DNA from: Aquamicrobium sp. LC103
Lineage (GTDB): Bacteria > Pseudomonadota > Alphaproteobacteria > Rhizobiales > Rhizobiaceae
DNA: 64,000 bases
Direction: 5' to 3'
Assembly: GCF_001014615.2 (NCBI RefSeq)
Contig: NZ_LBCQ02000018.1
Span: 1-64,000 of the forward strand
In this document: piece after piece, positions 1 through 8,304 of the stretch
Layout: the number at the start of each line of letters is the position of its first letter
Position numbering within the stretch: position 1 is the stretch's first letter
Translations under genes and position numbers: made by a program
The notes under the pieces: model-generated
Seen by the model: the letters and a program-made list of their open reading frames with translations, nothing else
What the model was told of the DNA's origin: nothing
Database searches by the model: none

Positions 1-117
1 CAGGACCGGAGCGGAGTACGCCGCCGCCGCGAGCAGGCCGATCTGCTTCAAGGCCCGACGCCGTCCGATGACGCCTTCGGCAGAGGTCGTGCGGTCTTTG
101 GTGCTGTCATGTTTCAT
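1..117 (-). CDS. N-terminus of a twin-arginine-type exported protein (partial)
   Basis: The gene starts at the ATG complementary to 115-117 and runs off the left edge, so only 39 codons are visible. The visible protein begins with a polar stretch followed by GRRRALKQIGLLAAAAYSAP, which is a basic RRR motif, a short hydrophobic segment and an Ala-Pro region. This looks like a Tat or Tat-like signal peptide or a short N-terminal anchor. The mature part is outside the window, so no function can be given. It lies 90 bases downstream of another small exported protein on the same strand and may be cotranscribed with it. Confidence 0.55.
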   Translation of the reverse strand, partial: MKHDSTKDRTTSAEGVIGRRRALKQIGLLAAAAYSAPVL

Positions 118-207
118 CGAAATCTCCTCTGGTTCATTTGACGAGCGAGGCCGGCGAAACGCCCTTGCGATGTCGACCTCATTGTCGAAAACGGGCGACC
201 TCGCGTC

Positions 208-531
208 TTATTCCCCGGCGGCTTCGTCGCTGGCCGTTTCCCTCGCGAGATGCGGAATCCTGCACATGTATTCCGGACGACCGCCGAGTTTCCTGAACGT
301 GCCGCGCAGTTCCGCGCAGAGTTCGGACAGCGAATGGTCGCGCCAGACAAGACGGTCGCCGACGAGCTTCGGCCGATCCGGCAGGACGCCGTCAAACTCG
401 AGCTTCTCGGTCCATCTCTCGAGATTTTCCTTTGTGTCCAATGCTTTGGCATTGCCACCAAGCTCAAGGAGCGCAATGGCTGCACACAAGGTCATGGCTG
501 CTGCCTTCGTTTTATTCGATGGGTTCGGCAT
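208..531 (-). CDS. small predicted periplasmic protein, unknown function
   Basis: The predicted protein has 107 residues. I chose the ATG at 531 because it is preceded by a GGAGA ribosome-binding site with 7-base spacing and because the protein then opens with a classical signal peptide (MPNPSNKTKAAAMTL, then a hydrophobic core ending near GGNAKA). A longer open frame to 609 adds a non-signal-like extension. The mature part is about 75 residues, charged, with two cysteines, and ends in an acidic tail. I do not recognise a family. It follows the peptide transporter operon by about 187 bases on the same strand and precedes the Tat-type gene. Confidence 0.55.
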   Translation of the reverse strand: MPNPSNKTKAAAMTLCAAIALLELGGNAKALDTKENLERWTEKLEFDGVLPDRPKLVGDRLVWRDHSLSELCAELRGTFRKLGGRPEYMCRIPHLARETASDEAAGE

Positions 532-717
532 GGCTGGGTCTCCGTATGTTTCGGCTGAAGGATCTGCGAAGCCGATCTCCGCAGCGATCCAGCCCGGTAA
601 ACGGAGCACCGTGCCGGTTATTTCATCGGCTGGAAAAAATATGGCATGGCAGGCGCCCGCCGCGTCGGGAGCGCGAGGAATGCCGATCGCAGGAGAAGTG
701 TCGCCGTCCGAACGAAG

Positions 718-1728
718 TTATCGATCGCCCAGCGGATAGTGACAGGCATATTTCTGTCCTGTCGATCCCGCGACCAGTGCGGGTTCTTCCATGCTGCACA
801 GGGCTTCCCGGCGAAAACAGCGGGTATGAAACCTGCAGCCGGCGGGAGGGGCGGCTGGACTGGGCACATCGCCCTTGAGCACGATGCGCTCGCGCATCTT
901 TTCCAGCTTCGGATCGTGGAGGGGAACGGCGGAAAGCAGCGACTTGGTATAAGGATGGCGCGGGCTTTCATAGAGCACGTCACGCTCGGCGAGCTCCACT
1001 ATCTTGCCGAGATACATCACGGCGACACGGTCGCACAGATGCCTCACCACCGACAGGTCGTGCGAGATGAAGAGATAGGCGATACCGGTCGACTTCTGAA
1101 TTTCCTTCAGGAGGTTCAGAATGCCGGCCTGGATCGATACGTCGAGGGCGGAAACCGGCTCGTCGAGAATGATCAGGTCGGGCTTGACGGCGAGCGCGCG
1201 GGCGATGCCGATGCGCTGGCGCTGGCCGCCGGAAAACTCGTGCGGATAGCGCGAGGCATGTTCGGGCGCGAGGTTGACCTGCTCCAGCAGCTCGGCGACG
1301 CGACGGTCGACCTCCTTCCTCGTCAGGTTCAGAAGGCGAAGCGGCTCGGCGACGATGTCGTGAGCACGCATCGACGGGTGGAGGGAAGCCTGCGGGTTCT
1401 GGAAGACGAACTGGAGGTTCTTGCGAAGCGGCCGCATTTCGGCCTGCGTGAGCTTCGCAATGTCCCGTTCCTTGAACCAGACCGAGCCACCCGTCGGCCG
1501 CGTGAGCCTGGCGATCGAACGGGCCAGAGTCGATTTTCCGCAGCCCGATTCACCGACGAGGCCGAGCGTTTCCCCGCGGAAAAGATCGAAGGACACGTCG
1601 GAGACCGCCTGGATCGTTCGCGCGCCGCCGCCGAAGGAGAAGCCGCCACCGCCCGGGAATTCCTTCACCAGCCCACGTACCTGCAACAGGGGAGCCCTGT
1701 CGGCGGCTTGGTTGAGCGGCCCGTTCAT
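718..1728 (-). CDS. dipeptide/oligopeptide ABC transporter ATP-binding protein (DppF/OppF type)
   Basis: This 336-residue protein is the second ATPase of a peptide-type importer. It shows Walker A (GESGCGKSTLARS), a Q-loop, the signature FSGGQRQRIGIARALA, Walker B (LIILDEPVSALD) and the C-terminal oligopeptide-transporter cysteine motif (FHTRCFRREALC) found in DppD/DppF/OppD/OppF, which in some family members binds an iron-sulfur cluster. Its start overlaps the stop of the upstream ATPase by four bases (ATGA), so the two are translationally coupled. The true substrate could be a peptide, opine, nickel chelate or glycoside. The symbol is left empty because substrate class cannot be read from the ATPase. 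Confidence 0.93.
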   Translation of the reverse strand: MNGPLNQAADRAPLLQVRGLVKEFPGGGGFSFGGGARTIQAVSDVSFDLFRGETLGLVGESGCGKSTLARSIARLTRPTGGSVWFKERDIAKLTQAEMRPLRKNLQFVFQNPQASLHPSMRAHDIVAEPLRLLNLTRKEVDRRVAELLEQVNLAPEHASRYPHEFSGGQRQRIGIARALAVKPDLIILDEPVSALDVSIQAGILNLLKEIQKSTGIAYLFISHDLSVVRHLCDRVAVMYLGKIVELAERDVLYESPRHPYTKSLLSAVPLHDPKLEKMRERIVLKGDVPSPAAPPAGCRFHTRCFRREALCSMEEPALVAGSTGQKYACHYPLGDR

Positions 1729-2732
1729 GACGTCCCCTGACGGGCTGAAAAATATCCGCCGACCTGTTCGGCGCGGTGGCAGGCGACGCGCTCGATCCCG
1801 AAATCACGATCCGGCGGCTGCTCGATCCGGCAGCGCTCCATCGCTATCCTGCATCTTGGATGGAACGCGCAGCCGCCGGGAATGGAGAACAGCGACGGCG
1901 GCGCGCCGGCGATCGCGTCGAGGTGCTCAACCCGGCGATCGACCCTCGGCAGGCTGTCGAGAAGTGCGCGCGTATAGGGGTGGCGGGCGCTCGTCAGGAT
2001 ATCGTTCACCGGGCCGTAGTCGACGATCCTGCCGGCATACATCACCGCCATGTTGTGCGCCGCGCCGGCTACGACGCCGAGGTCGTGGGTAACGAGCACA
2101 AGCCCCATCTTCCGTTCCGCGCAGAGCCGCTGCAACAATTCCATGATCTGTGCCTGGATGGTCACATCCAGCGCGGTCGTCGGCTCGTCGGCGATCAGGA
2201 GATCGGGATCGTTGGCAATGGCCATGGCGATCACCACGCGCTGGCGCATGCCGCCGGAAAACTCGTGCGGATACTGCGCCGCGCGCTGACGCGGCGATGG
2301 GATGGAGACTGTGGCCAGCAGTTCGATCGCCCGCTCCATGGCTTGCCTTGCGCCAATGCCGCGGTCGTGAATGCGCACGGCCTCCGCGATCTGGGCGCCG
2401 ATGCTCAAAAGGGGATCAAGAGAAGTCATCGGATCCTGGAAGATCATGCCGATGCGCTTGCCCCTGATACCTCGCAGAAACCGCTCAGGCCGCCCGACCA
2501 GCTCGTCGCCCCGGAACCTGACGGAGCCTTCGATGCGCGCGGAGCCGGGAAGAAGGCCCATGACGGCCATCATGGTCGCGCTCTTGCCCGAACCGGATTC
2601 GCCGACGAGCCCGAGCACCTCCCCCGGATCAACGCTGACGTTCACGCCCCTCACCGCCGTCAGCCTGCCACCGGCCCTTCCGGCGAACGAGACCTGAAGG
2701 TCGCGGATGGAAAGCAGAGCCTCGTCACTCAT
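1725..2732 (-). CDS. dipeptide/oligopeptide ABC transporter ATP-binding protein (DppD/OppD type)
   Basis: This 335-residue ATPase pairs with the following DppF-type subunit to energise the importer. Walker A ([11 protein letters not shown]), signature ([14 protein letters not shown]), Walker B ([12 protein letters not shown]) and the C-terminal cysteine motif ([11 protein letters not shown]) are all present. The frame is open far upstream, but the ATG at 2732 overlaps the permease stop as ATGA and gives the family-typical start [16 protein letters not shown], so the longer version is rejected. It is the fourth gene in the order binding protein, permease, permease, ATPase, ATPase. Confidence 0.93.
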   Translation of the reverse strand: MSDEALLSIRDLQVSFAGRAGGRLTAVRGVNVSVDPGEVLGLVGESGSGKSATMMAVMGLLPGSARIEGSVRFRGDELVGRPERFLRGIRGKRIGMIFQDPMTSLDPLLSIGAQIAEAVRIHDRGIGARQAMERAIELLATVSIPSPRQRAAQYPHEFSGGMRQRVVIAMAIANDPDLLIADEPTTALDVTIQAQIMELLQRLCAERKMGLVLVTHDLGVVAGAAHNMAVMYAGRIVDYGPVNDILTSARHPYTRALLDSLPRVDRRVEHLDAIAGAPPSLFSIPGGCAFHPRCRIAMERCRIEQPPDRDFGIERVACHRAEQVGGYFSARQGTS

Positions 2733-3571
2733 TTCGACCTCGGATCGAGTATGTCTCGCAGCCCGTCGCCGAGGAAATTGAAGGCGAGCACGATGCTGAG
2801 GATCGCCAGGCCGGGGCCCGCCGCAATCCACCAGCGATAGAAATGCAGCGCGCCCTCGGAGATCATCTGCCCCCATTCCGGCGTGGGCGGAACCGCGCCG
2901 AGGCCGATGAAGCTGAGGCTTGCCGCGAGGAGCACGATCTGGCCGAAATCCATCGTCGCGTTGACGATGATCGGGCTCCAGCAAAGGGGAAGGATATGCT
3001 TGAAGAGGACGCGAGCCGGCCCCGCGCCCGACGCGACGGCCGCCTCGACATGCTCGCGCTCCCTTATCGCGAGGACCTGGGCGCGCATGAGCCGCGCATA
3101 GATCGGCCACCACACGATCACCATGGCGATGGCCGCGTTGCGCAGGCCCGGCCCGAGCGAGGCCGTCACGGCCATGGCAAGCAGGATCGGCGGAAACGAC
3201 AAGGTCACGTCCACCGCGCGCATGATGATTTCGTCGACGAGGCCTCCGAGATAGCCGGCGAGCGCGCCGAGCACGGCCCCGATCAGCACCGCGCATCCAA
3301 TGACCGCGATAGCGATCGGCAGGGATTGGCGCACGCCATAGAGCGAGCGCGAGAACACGTCGCGGCCGAGCGCGTCGGTGCCAAGCCAGTTCTCCCATGT
3401 CGGCGGCGAGAACCGCATGCCGGCGAGCATGGTGGGATCGTATGGCGTCCACCAATGCACGGTGAGGAGCGTGACGACCCAGAACAACGCGATGACAGCC
3501 CCCAGTATGACCGGGGCGGTTGCCCATTCGGGCCTGTGGAAACGCGGCGCGGACAGGGAGGTGATGCTCAT
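2729..3571 (-). CDS. dipeptide/oligopeptide ABC transporter permease (DppC/OppC type)
   Basis: This is a 280-residue inner-membrane permease. It has an N-terminal transmembrane helix (about residues 18-37), the periplasmic segment typical of DppC, then five further hydrophobic segments with the EAA-type cytoplasmic loop (EHVEAAVASGAGPARVLFKH). The ATG at 3571 overlaps the DppB stop by four bases. The same frame is open to 4984, but the extension is antisense-like Arg/Pro/Gly-rich sequence across dppB and is not coding. It forms the channel heterodimer with the adjacent DppB-type subunit. Confidence 0.92.
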   Translation of the reverse strand: MSITSLSAPRFHRPEWATAPVILGAVIALFWVVTLLTVHWWTPYDPTMLAGMRFSPPTWENWLGTDALGRDVFSRSLYGVRQSLPIAIAVIGCAVLIGAVLGALAGYLGGLVDEIIMRAVDVTLSFPPILLAMAVTASLGPGLRNAAIAMVIVWWPIYARLMRAQVLAIREREHVEAAVASGAGPARVLFKHILPLCWSPIIVNATMDFGQIVLLAASLSFIGLGAVPPTPEWGQMISEGALHFYRWWIAAGPGLAILSIVLAFNFLGDGLRDILDPRSK

Positions 3572-4596
3572 CGCTCTGACTGCCCCCCGAGCCGAACCCG
3601 CGGGTCGACCGCGAGATAGGCGAGATCCGTGGCGAGATTGGCAAGCAGGAACGCGGCGCCGCCGACGATCGTCACGCCGATGATGGCCGGATGATCGAGG
3701 CCTCGGGCGGCGGCGACCGCGTAGGAGCCGATGCCCGGCCAGGAGAAAATGGTCTCCGTCAGGATCGCGCCGGTTATCAGATAGGCGAACGAGAAACCGA
3801 GGATCGTCAGCGTCGGAAGGAACGCGTTGCGCAGCGCATGGTTGAGCAGGATGCGCATGCGGCTTGCGCCCTTGGCGCGGGCGGCTGTGATGAAGTCCTG
3901 CTGCAGCACGTCGAGCATCGACCCGCGCACCATGCGCGAGACGATGCCGGTCACCGTCCATCCGAGCGCCAGGGCGGGAAGAATGAGATGCGTCGCCGCG
4001 TCGACGAATTTCGACCAGTCGCCCGCGATCAGACTGTCCACCGTATAGAAGCCGGTGACGAAAGGCGGCGCCTCGATGCGAGGATTCAGCCTCCCCGGTC
4101 CCGGCAGCCAGCCGAGGCTGACCGAGAAAATGTAGAGCAGGATCAGGCCCGACCAGAAAACCGGGATCGACGAGCCGACGAGCGCGAACAGGCGCGCGAA
4201 GTGATCGGTCAGGCGATCGCGGAAATTCGCCGCCATGACCCCCAGCGTGACCCCGGTGACGGCTCCGACCAGCATTGCCGCGATGACCAGCTCGAGCGTC
4301 GCCGGAAGACGCGCCAGCAGGTCCTGCGAGACCGGCTGCTTGGTGCGAAAGGAAACGCCGAAATCGCCCGTGAGGAGGTTCTTCAGGTAGATCAGATATT
4401 GCTCCGGCAGGCTGCGGTCCAGCCCCCAGCGTTCCTTCGCCGCTTGCACCACCGCCTGGTTGCCCATCTGCCTTTCGCCGACGATCGAGGTCAGTGGGTC
4501 GGCATTGGTAAAATGCGACAGCAGGAAGGCGACGGTGATGACCCCGAGCAGAAGCAGGGGCATCGTGATCAGCCGTTTGGCGACGTAACCGATCAT
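3568..4596 (-). CDS. dipeptide/oligopeptide ABC transporter permease (DppB/OppB type)
   Basis: This 342-residue permease starts MIGYVAKRLITMPLLLLGV, the characteristic DppB amino-terminus with the first transmembrane helix right after a short basic stretch. An EAA-like loop (ITAARAKGASRMRILLNHALRN) precedes the last helices and contacts the ATPases. A strong ribosome-binding site (GAAGGAGGGG) lies just before the ATG. It sits 18 bases after the binding-protein gene, and its stop overlaps the dppC-type start, which supports one operon. Confidence 0.93.
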   Translation of the reverse strand: MIGYVAKRLITMPLLLLGVITVAFLLSHFTNADPLTSIVGERQMGNQAVVQAAKERWGLDRSLPEQYLIYLKNLLTGDFGVSFRTKQPVSQDLLARLPATLELVIAAMLVGAVTGVTLGVMAANFRDRLTDHFARLFALVGSSIPVFWSGLILLYIFSVSLGWLPGPGRLNPRIEAPPFVTGFYTVDSLIAGDWSKFVDAATHLILPALALGWTVTGIVSRMVRGSMLDVLQQDFITAARAKGASRMRILLNHALRNAFLPTLTILGFSFAYLITGAILTETIFSWPGIGSYAVAAARGLDHPAIIGVTIVGGAAFLLANLATDLAYLAVDPRVRLGGQSER

Positions 4597-4614
4597 GCGA
4601 CGCCCCTCCTTCGC

Positions 4615-6207
4615 CTATTTCCGGCTCAGTTCGGCGAGCGGAAGGTTGCAGCAGGCGCTGTAGCGGACGCCGGCCACGTCGTTCCTGTGGGCGAGAACGA
4701 GGTTGGGGCTGACGACCGGGATGATGATCCGGTCGTCGATCATCTCCAGCGCGATGTCGCGATAGATCGTCTCGCGTTCGGCATCGGGCGCGGCGAGCGC
4801 CTTGCCCAGCAGTTCCGCTTCCTTCTGGTTGAGCAGGTCTTCCTTGCCCTGACTCGCACGGGTCAGCCAGAAGGAGTCCGGCACCATGCCGAAGAACTGG
4901 ACATATTGCGCGGACCCGAAATAATCGGGCGCGTAGAAGCGCGCCGAGAAGGGCGCCCCCGGCTTCGCCACCTGCTCCCGCCACACCGCCGAGGCGACCG
5001 GCTGGATGTTCAGCTTTACGTTCACGCGCGCCAGATCCTGCTGGATCTTCTGCATAAGCAGGACCAGATCGACGCCGTAGACGTTGAGCTGCGCCACCGG
5101 CGCGTCGAGCTCGAAGCCGTCGGCGAGCCCGGCCTCGGCCAGCATCGCCTTCGCCTTCTCCAGATCCTCAACCGGCATCGGCAGATCGGCGGTTCCGGGG
5201 AAGCCGTTCGGGATCGGCGAGGCCTGCGGCTTCCCTTCGCCGCCGACCGTGAACTGGATCAGTCCCTCGTAGTCGATCGCATATGCGAGCGCCTGGCGCA
5301 CCTCCTTGGTCAGCGGAACCTTGTTGCCTTCCGCGCCGGGGCTGAACATCACATAGATGAAATTGTAGGAAGGCACGGTCTCCAGCGTCAGGTCGGGGGA
5401 CGCGATCGTCTTCGACGTGTCGGGATCGATCTGCATGGCGATGTCGGCGGCGCCGCTCTGCAGAGCCTGGGCCTGCGACACCGCATCGGCCGTCTCGTCG
5501 ATGACGATCTCGGCGATCGCCGGCTTCTCGCCCCAGAATTTCTCATTGCGCACGAAACGCAGCTCGTCGTCAGGCGCGTAGGATTTCAGCATGTAAGGGC
5601 CGCTGCCGGCCGAATTGGCCTGAAACCAGCTTTCGGCGGTGTCGGCCGTCGCCGCATCCTCCGCGGCCGAAGCGCCGGCCTCGCTCGCGACATCGCTGTT
5701 GACGATGCCGGTATAGGGAGCGGTCAGGACGCCCAAAAATTCTGAGTTCGGGCTTTCCATCGTGACGACGACCGTTTTCTCGTCCGGCGTCTCGATCGAC
5801 TTGACGAGGCTCATCATGAAGGACGCGTCCGCCTTCAGGTTCTTCAGCCGCTCGAAGCTCCATTTGACGTCCTTCGCCTCGACCGGGCTGCCATCGGAGA
5901 AGACGGCATCGGGTGAGAGCATGAACGTGAAGACGGTCTGGTCGTCATTCACCTCCCAGCTTTCGGCCAGCTGCGGCTCGATCGACTTGTTGTCGGCACC
6001 GAGTGCGACGAGCCCCTGATATGTCGAACTGAGATAGATCTGGCAGGTGTCGCAAAACGCCCGCGATGGGTCGAGCGAGTTGATCTCGAGATGCCGCGCG
6101 ATGATCAGCGGCTGCTCCTGCGCATGCGCCGGCGTGGCCGAAATGATGGCGGTTGCCGCAACGCCCAATGTTGCCGTTCGGCAATTCGCAAACAAGCTCC
6201 GTAGCAT
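4615..6207 (-). CDS. peptide/opine-type ABC transporter periplasmic substrate-binding protein (SBP family 5)
   Basis: This 530-residue protein belongs to the family 5 extracellular binding proteins (DppA/OppA/NikA). A signal peptide runs from the start to about ATPAHA, followed by mature sequence EQPLIIARHLEINSLDP. I chose the ATG at 6207 over one 24 bases upstream because GGGAG lies 6 bases before it and the signal peptide then has normal length. It delivers substrate to the DppBC-type permease encoded directly downstream. The substrate is not certain. Linkage to a transketolase pair and a sugar-acid kinase suggests a carbohydrate-derived ligand is possible as well as a peptide. Confidence 0.9.
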   Translation of the reverse strand: MLRSLFANCRTATLGVAATAIISATPAHAQEQPLIIARHLEINSLDPSRAFCDTCQIYLSSTYQGLVALGADNKSIEPQLAESWEVNDDQTVFTFMLSPDAVFSDGSPVEAKDVKWSFERLKNLKADASFMMSLVKSIETPDEKTVVVTMESPNSEFLGVLTAPYTGIVNSDVASEAGASAAEDAATADTAESWFQANSAGSGPYMLKSYAPDDELRFVRNEKFWGEKPAIAEIVIDETADAVSQAQALQSGAADIAMQIDPDTSKTIASPDLTLETVPSYNFIYVMFSPGAEGNKVPLTKEVRQALAYAIDYEGLIQFTVGGEGKPQASPIPNGFPGTADLPMPVEDLEKAKAMLAEAGLADGFELDAPVAQLNVYGVDLVLLMQKIQQDLARVNVKLNIQPVASAVWREQVAKPGAPFSARFYAPDYFGSAQYVQFFGMVPDSFWLTRASQGKEDLLNQKEAELLGKALAAPDAERETIYRDIALEMIDDRIIIPVVSPNLVLAHRNDVAGVRYSACCNLPLAELSRK

Positions 6208-6296
6208 CCTTATCTCCCATTGATGCCGCAAGGCGTCGGTCCGACCGATCGCCCCGCGCTCTGTTTCGTTCCCTGGCGGTTGATCCGCCTTTTCGT

Positions 6297-7340
6297 TCAG
6301 TTCATCTCGTTCAGAAGCCCGCGCGCCGCGCGGGTGACGCCCTCGGCGTCGAGGCCATAATGCGCATAGAGCGCGGCAGGCGGCCCGATCAGTGAAAACT
6401 CGTCATCGATGCCGTGGCGACGGAACGGAATGGCCGGCCCGCCGGCGATCACTTCGGCCACCGCGCTGCCAAGACCGCCGATGACATTGTGCTCCTCGAC
6501 CGTGAGGATGGCAGCCGTCTCGCGCGCCGCCGCCCGCACCGCGTCGACGTCGAGCGGCTTGATCGTGTGCATGTCGACGACGCGCACGCTCTTGCCTTCG
6601 GCCTTCAGCGCATCGGCGGCCGCCAGGCTCGCATGCACCTGGGATCCCGTCGTGACGATCGTCAGATCGCGGCCTTCGCGAAGTGTCTTGGCCTTGCCGA
6701 AACGGAAGTCCGAGGGAACCTCGCCGTAGACTTCCGCGTCGCGGCCGCGGCCGAGCCGAATGTACATTGCGCCCGGATGATCGACCGAGGCGCGCAGGAT
6801 CGCCCGCAACTGGTTGGCGTCCGCCGCACAGACAACCGTCAGATCAGCGATCGTGCGCATCATTCCGATGTCTTCCAGCGAGTGATGGCTGGTTCCGTAG
6901 AAGCCCATCGAGATGCCCGAGTGATGGCCGATGATGCGTACCGGCATGCGCGGATAGGCGCAGTCGGTGCGGATCGCCTCCGCGGCCAGAATGCCGCAGA
7001 ACGAAGCGAAGGTCGCGACGTAAGGCACCATGCCGCAAGAGGCGAGGCCGGCGGCCGCGGTGATCATGTTGCGTTCGGCTATTCCAAAATCGATGAAGCG
7101 GTCCGGATGGCGATTGGCAAAATCGCGGGTACGGCTGGAATTCGCCAGATCCGCGGTCGCGACGACAATGCGCGGGTCGTTTTCGGCCAGGTCGGCAAGT
7201 TCCTCGCCGAGAATGAATGCGGGCATCGCCTTGGCCGGCGTGCCGCGCACGGATTTGCTGTCCTTCAACGCGATGTCGGTGTCGTTGCCCCGGAAGAGCG
7301 TGCTCTGGTCCTGGCCCGCATTGCCTGCTCGCACGCTCAT
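6297..7340 (-). CDS. transketolase, C-terminal (Pyr plus C-terminal) subunit
   Basis: The 347-residue protein is the second half of a split transketolase. It covers the pyrimidine-binding domain (ERNMITAAAGLASCGMVPYV with the Glu that activates the thiamine diphosphate N1') and the C-terminal transketolase domain (EEHNVIGGLGSAVAEVI). It acts with the adjacent N-terminal subunit to transfer C2 ketol units. The ATG at 7340 shares one base with the stop of the partner (TGATG), with GGAGG 7 bases upstream; a GTG one codon earlier is also possible. Such split transketolases are common in catabolic operons and need not be the housekeeping enzyme. Confidence 0.88.
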   Translation of the reverse strand: MSVRAGNAGQDQSTLFRGNDTDIALKDSKSVRGTPAKAMPAFILGEELADLAENDPRIVVATADLANSSRTRDFANRHPDRFIDFGIAERNMITAAAGLASCGMVPYVATFASFCGILAAEAIRTDCAYPRMPVRIIGHHSGISMGFYGTSHHSLEDIGMMRTIADLTVVCAADANQLRAILRASVDHPGAMYIRLGRGRDAEVYGEVPSDFRFGKAKTLREGRDLTIVTTGSQVHASLAAADALKAEGKSVRVVDMHTIKPLDVDAVRAAARETAAILTVEEHNVIGGLGSAVAEVIAGGPAIPFRRHGIDDEFSLIGPPAALYAHYGLDAEGVTRAARGLLNEMN

Positions 7341-8221
7341 CACGCATCCTCCCCGACATAGGGCTTGAGACCTTGGGATATCTCCTCGAAAGCGTCATCG
7401 TAATCGGCGCCGACGAGATTGCCGACATGCCAATCGAGCGACAACTCCATGTGCTTGACCCCGCGTCCCTTGATCGTGTCGGCGACGATCATCTGCGGTT
7501 TGCCTTCCCCGGCGGGCGCGAGTCCGTCGAGCGTCGACAGGATTGTTTTGAGATCATGCCCGTCGATGCGCTTTACGTCCCATCCGAACGCCTCGAAGCG
7601 CCCGTCGATAGGTTCGACCGACATCACCTTTTCCGTCGGGCCGTCGATGCTGAGCTGGTTGCGGTCGACGATGGCAATCAGCCCGCGCAGCTTGAAATGG
7701 CCTGCGGCCATCGCGGCTTCCCAGATCTGGCCTTCGTTGAGCTCGCCGTCGCCGAGCATGCAATAGGTGCGATAGTCGCGCGCCTGCATGCGTCCGGCGA
7801 TAGCCATGCCCAGCGCGATCGAAAGACCGTGGCCGAGCGAGCCGGACGAGAAGTCGATGCCTGGAATCTTCTTCATGTCGGGATGGTCGCCGAAAGCACT
7901 GCCGAGCCGCGTGAAATCGTCGAGCTTCGAGGGGTCGTAAAAACCCAGGTCAGCGAGCACCGGATAGAGCCCGATCGCGGCGTGTCCCTTGCTCAGCACG
8001 AAACGGTCGCGGTCGGGCCATTTCGGATTGGTGGGATCGATGCGCAGATGAGCGTAGTAGAGCGCGGAGAGCAGCTCGGCCGCGGAAAAGGTGCTGGAAT
8101 AATGGCCGGCGCCGGCGATGCGTGTCAGGCGCAGCGTCTCCAGCCGGATGAATTTTGCGCGATCGGCGAGAAACTCCTCCGAAACGTTTCGGCCATGTCC
8201 CCGACGGTTTTCAAGGTTCAC
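7340..8221 (-). CDS. transketolase, N-terminal (thiamine diphosphate PP-domain) subunit
   Basis: This 293-residue subunit carries the thiamine diphosphate binding motif (GDGELNEGQIWEAAM followed by an Asn in VDRNQLSIDG) and the glycine-rich SGSLGHGLSIALGMAIAG region. The open frame reaches a GTG at 8263. I place the start at the GTG at 8221, because AGGAGG lies exactly 8 bases before it and because the sequence between 8222 and 8263 is occupied by a palindromic operator (8237-8252) shared with other promoters of this region. It is the first gene of the minus-strand unit that continues into the other transketolase half and probably the peptide-type transporter. Confidence 0.87.
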   Translation of the reverse strand: MNLENRRGHGRNVSEEFLADRAKFIRLETLRLTRIAGAGHYSSTFSAAELLSALYYAHLRIDPTNPKWPDRDRFVLSKGHAAIGLYPVLADLGFYDPSKLDDFTRLGSAFGDHPDMKKIPGIDFSSGSLGHGLSIALGMAIAGRMQARDYRTYCMLGDGELNEGQIWEAAMAAGHFKLRGLIAIVDRNQLSIDGPTEKVMSVEPIDGRFEAFGWDVKRIDGHDLKTILSTLDGLAPAGEGKPQMIVADTIKGRGVKHMELSLDWHVGNLVGADYDDAFEEISQGLKPYVGEDA

Positions 8222-8236
8222 CGTAGTCGCCTCCTC

Positions 8237-8252
8237 TGATACATGATATATC
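8237..8252 (-). promoter_or_regulatory. putative operator upstream of the transketolase pair
   Basis: The 16-base sequence TGATACATGATATATC (reverse complement GATATATCATGTATCA) is identical to a site at 9589-9604 and matches 13 of 16 positions at 12404-12419. It is a partial palindrome and lies 15-31 bases upstream of the chosen GTG start, just before the ribosome-binding site. That position suits repression. The AT-rich palindrome in a GC-rich context resembles GntR-family operators. The regulator is inferred, not shown. Confidence 0.6.
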
Positions 8253-8304
8253 TTCTTGCTCACCCGTCAACGGCAATCAGGCCGCAAACACAAACCGTGA
8301 AGTG

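Noticed and set aside
3691-5745. 684-codon open frame on the plus strand across the peptide transporter genes
   Set aside because: It is antisense to clear dppB- and dppA-type genes, is rich in Arg, Asp and Gly without domains, and arises from GC-rich codon bias.
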